Source: Cardiocondyla obscurior (Eukaryota; Arthropoda; Insecta; Hymenoptera; Formicidae). From it: a stretch of DNA of 64,000 bases. Position 1 is the stretch's first letter, and each line of letters begins with the position of its first letter. The notes under the pieces are model-generated. The model saw only the letters and a list, made by a program, of their open reading frames with translations, had not been told where the DNA came from and ran no database searches. Of the stretch, positions 63,901-64,000 are shown one piece after another. The translations under genes and the position numbers were made by a program. The DNA is taken from NCBI RefSeq assembly GCF_019399895.1, contig NC_091864.1:6054001-6118000 (forward strand), given 5' to 3'.

Positions 63901-63978
63901 ATGACACTTCGCGAAGTTTTTCAATCCATGAATCTTACGACTTACGATCTAAGCGTCGACATGCTAGACGTACATGCA
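48941..63978 (+). CDS. AMPD: AMP deaminase (AMPD2-like), 5' part; gene continues beyond the right edge
   Basis: AMP deaminase converts AMP to IMP plus ammonia in the purine nucleotide cycle. Exons seen: an alternative start exon (48941-49073, 51331-51427 or 56011-56131), then common exons 56677-56857, 61627-61780, 62443-62629, 63038-63127, 63333-63682 and 63781-63978, the last ending at GTAAGT. The isoform starting at 48941 has about 431 residues within the window. Family matches are strong: FVPHFQRVSISGED, KSFCYRRLSYLSSK with YQLHVLLNELRELA, PHRDFYNIRK, and VDTHIHAASCMNQKHLLRFIKK, which carries the HxH metal-binding motif of the amidohydrolase barrel. N-terminal regions of this enzyme are regulatory and variable. 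Most catalytic residues (later His, Glu, Asp) are off the edge. The 56857-61627 intron is about 4.8 kb, unusually long for this window. Confidence 0.95.
49074..51330. other. AMP deaminase intron between alternative start exons
   Basis: AT-rich to mid-GC sequence. The part from about 50860 to 51330 is more GC-rich and should contain the promoter and 5' UTR of the start exon at 51331. Several short ORFs (for example 49489-49701 and 50214-50405) have no recognisable content or splice logic. Confidence 0.4.
51331..51427 (+). CDS. AMPD: Alternative first coding exon of AMP deaminase (second start)
   Basis: ATG at 51331 opens 32 codons plus one base, starting MSIRGVTTSE and containing LGSLRLSNFLIDPDEYYE, then GTAAAA at 51428. 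The phase-1 end is exactly what the common exon at 56677 requires, giving a Gly codon at the junction before SESPVFGG. It differs wholly from the upstream exon, so it would give an isoform with another N-terminus. Protein-like composition, donor and phase support it; expression cannot be seen here. Confidence 0.7.
51428..56010. other. AMP deaminase intron with a CpG-rich island
   Basis: About 4.6 kb. A CpG-rich island covers roughly 52440-53480. Minus- and plus-strand frames across it (for example 52584-53156) are GC-driven and match no family I know. A TATAAAG string at 55348 with GC-rich sequence after it may be the promoter for the start exon at 56011. Poly-T at 55070-55088 and a poly-C tract near 52713 are the only simple repeats. 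Confidence 0.4.
55348..55354 (+). promoter_or_regulatory. TATA-box candidate upstream of the third AMP deaminase start exon
   Basis: TATAAAG in a GC-rich setting. It is about 660 bp before the ATG at 56011. An acceptor (GTTTGCAG at 55983-55990) precedes that ATG, so a short untranslated exon after the TATA box, spliced to 55991, is a reasonable model. No transcription start can be fixed. Confidence 0.3.
56011..56131 (+). CDS. AMPD: Possible third alternative first coding exon of AMP deaminase
   Basis: ATG at 56011 opens 40 codons plus one base: MKTIDIVEMGNENEIL, then YKRNSITEWLQ, ending VNN before a donor GGTAAAT (GT at 56132). It ends in phase 1, like the other two start exons, so it would join the common exon at 56677 in frame. 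An acceptor-like GTTTGCAG ends at 55990, suggesting an upstream untranslated exon. The composition is protein-like (acidic, helical). Phase agreement has a one-in-three chance of being accidental, so this is less certain than the other two. Confidence 0.5.
58521..58551. repeat. CGT/GTC trinucleotide microsatellite
   Basis: About ten units of CGT with one CGC and one GTT interruption, inside the long AMP deaminase intron. Confidence 0.8.
59922..59941. repeat. CA dinucleotide microsatellite
   Basis: Ten CA units, preceded by a shorter imperfect CACACA run from 59908, in the long AMP deaminase intron. Confidence 0.85.
62163..62202. repeat. Perfect 16-bp AT-rich inverted repeat
   Basis: GTATATATAAAATAAA at 62163-62178 is exactly reverse-complemented at 62187-62202, with an 8-nt loop AGGTTAAA. 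It lies in the AMP deaminase intron between 61780 and 62443. No further element structure is evident. Confidence 0.7.
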
Positions 63979-64000
63979 GTAAGTAATCTTTATTTACTTT

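Noticed and set aside
1..64000. tRNA genes, known insect microRNAs, CRISPR arrays, viral or transposase genes
   Set aside because: Scanned by eye for tRNA B-box-like strings, familiar miRNA mature sequences and integrase/transposase motifs, and saw none. A tRNAscan or Rfam run could still find something I missed.

Overview
This is nuclear DNA from an animal, almost certainly an insect and probably a hymenopteran such as an ant. The genes are split by short GT-AG introns, mostly 60-150 bp, and the spacers are AT-rich. CpG-rich islands sit at gene starts. The protein set is ordinary metazoan housekeeping. The lineage is inferred from protein flavour, compact introns and strong CpG content, not from a diagnostic marker. 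I saw no tRNA, rRNA, CRISPR array, virus or intact autonomous transposon. All exon models were built by hand from splice consensus, reading phase and remembered family sequences.

Layout, left to right: first coding exon of a DENND5-type Rab exchange factor (minus, continues off the left edge); CCDC22 (plus, 7 exons); mitoribosomal protein mS27/MRPS27 (minus); a ZIP3/RNF212-type RING protein of meiotic crossover control (minus, 4 exons); an orphan minus-strand exon; a conserved-looking 265-aa protein I cannot name (plus); bleomycin hydrolase (minus); POLDIP2 (minus); the cohesin regulator PDS5 (plus, 16 exons); the DEAD-box helicase DDX27 (minus, 13 exons); aftiphilin (plus, 7 exons); the NHEJ factor XRCC4 (minus, 2 exons); a foldback inverted repeat; two tandem nitrobindin/THAP4-C-domain genes (plus); a 1034-aa coiled-coil protein with a Tyr/Gln/Asn-rich tail (plus, unrecognised); and, filling the last 16 kb, the 5' half of an AMP deaminase gene (plus) that runs off the right edge.

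Many neighbours are head-to-head and probably share CpG-rich promoters: DENND5/CCDC22, RNF212-like/265-aa protein, POLDIP2/PDS5, DDX27/aftiphilin and XRCC4/nitrobindin. Several other pairs converge tail-to-tail. Functions fall into membrane trafficking (DENND5, CCDC22, aftiphilin), chromosome maintenance and meiosis (RNF212-like, POLDIP2, PDS5, XRCC4), mitochondria and ribosome production (MRPS27, DDX27), proteolysis (bleomycin hydrolase), and purine or haem/NO chemistry (AMP deaminase, nitrobindins). They look like independent housekeeping units, not one pathway.

No clearly new biological system was found. The items most worth following up are three phase-compatible alternative first coding exons in the AMP deaminase gene, the RNF212-like meiotic gene, the tandem nitrobindins, the foldback element at about 37.36-37.63 kb, the prion-like tail of the 1034-aa protein, and a palindromic GATA-site cluster before an AMP deaminase start exon.
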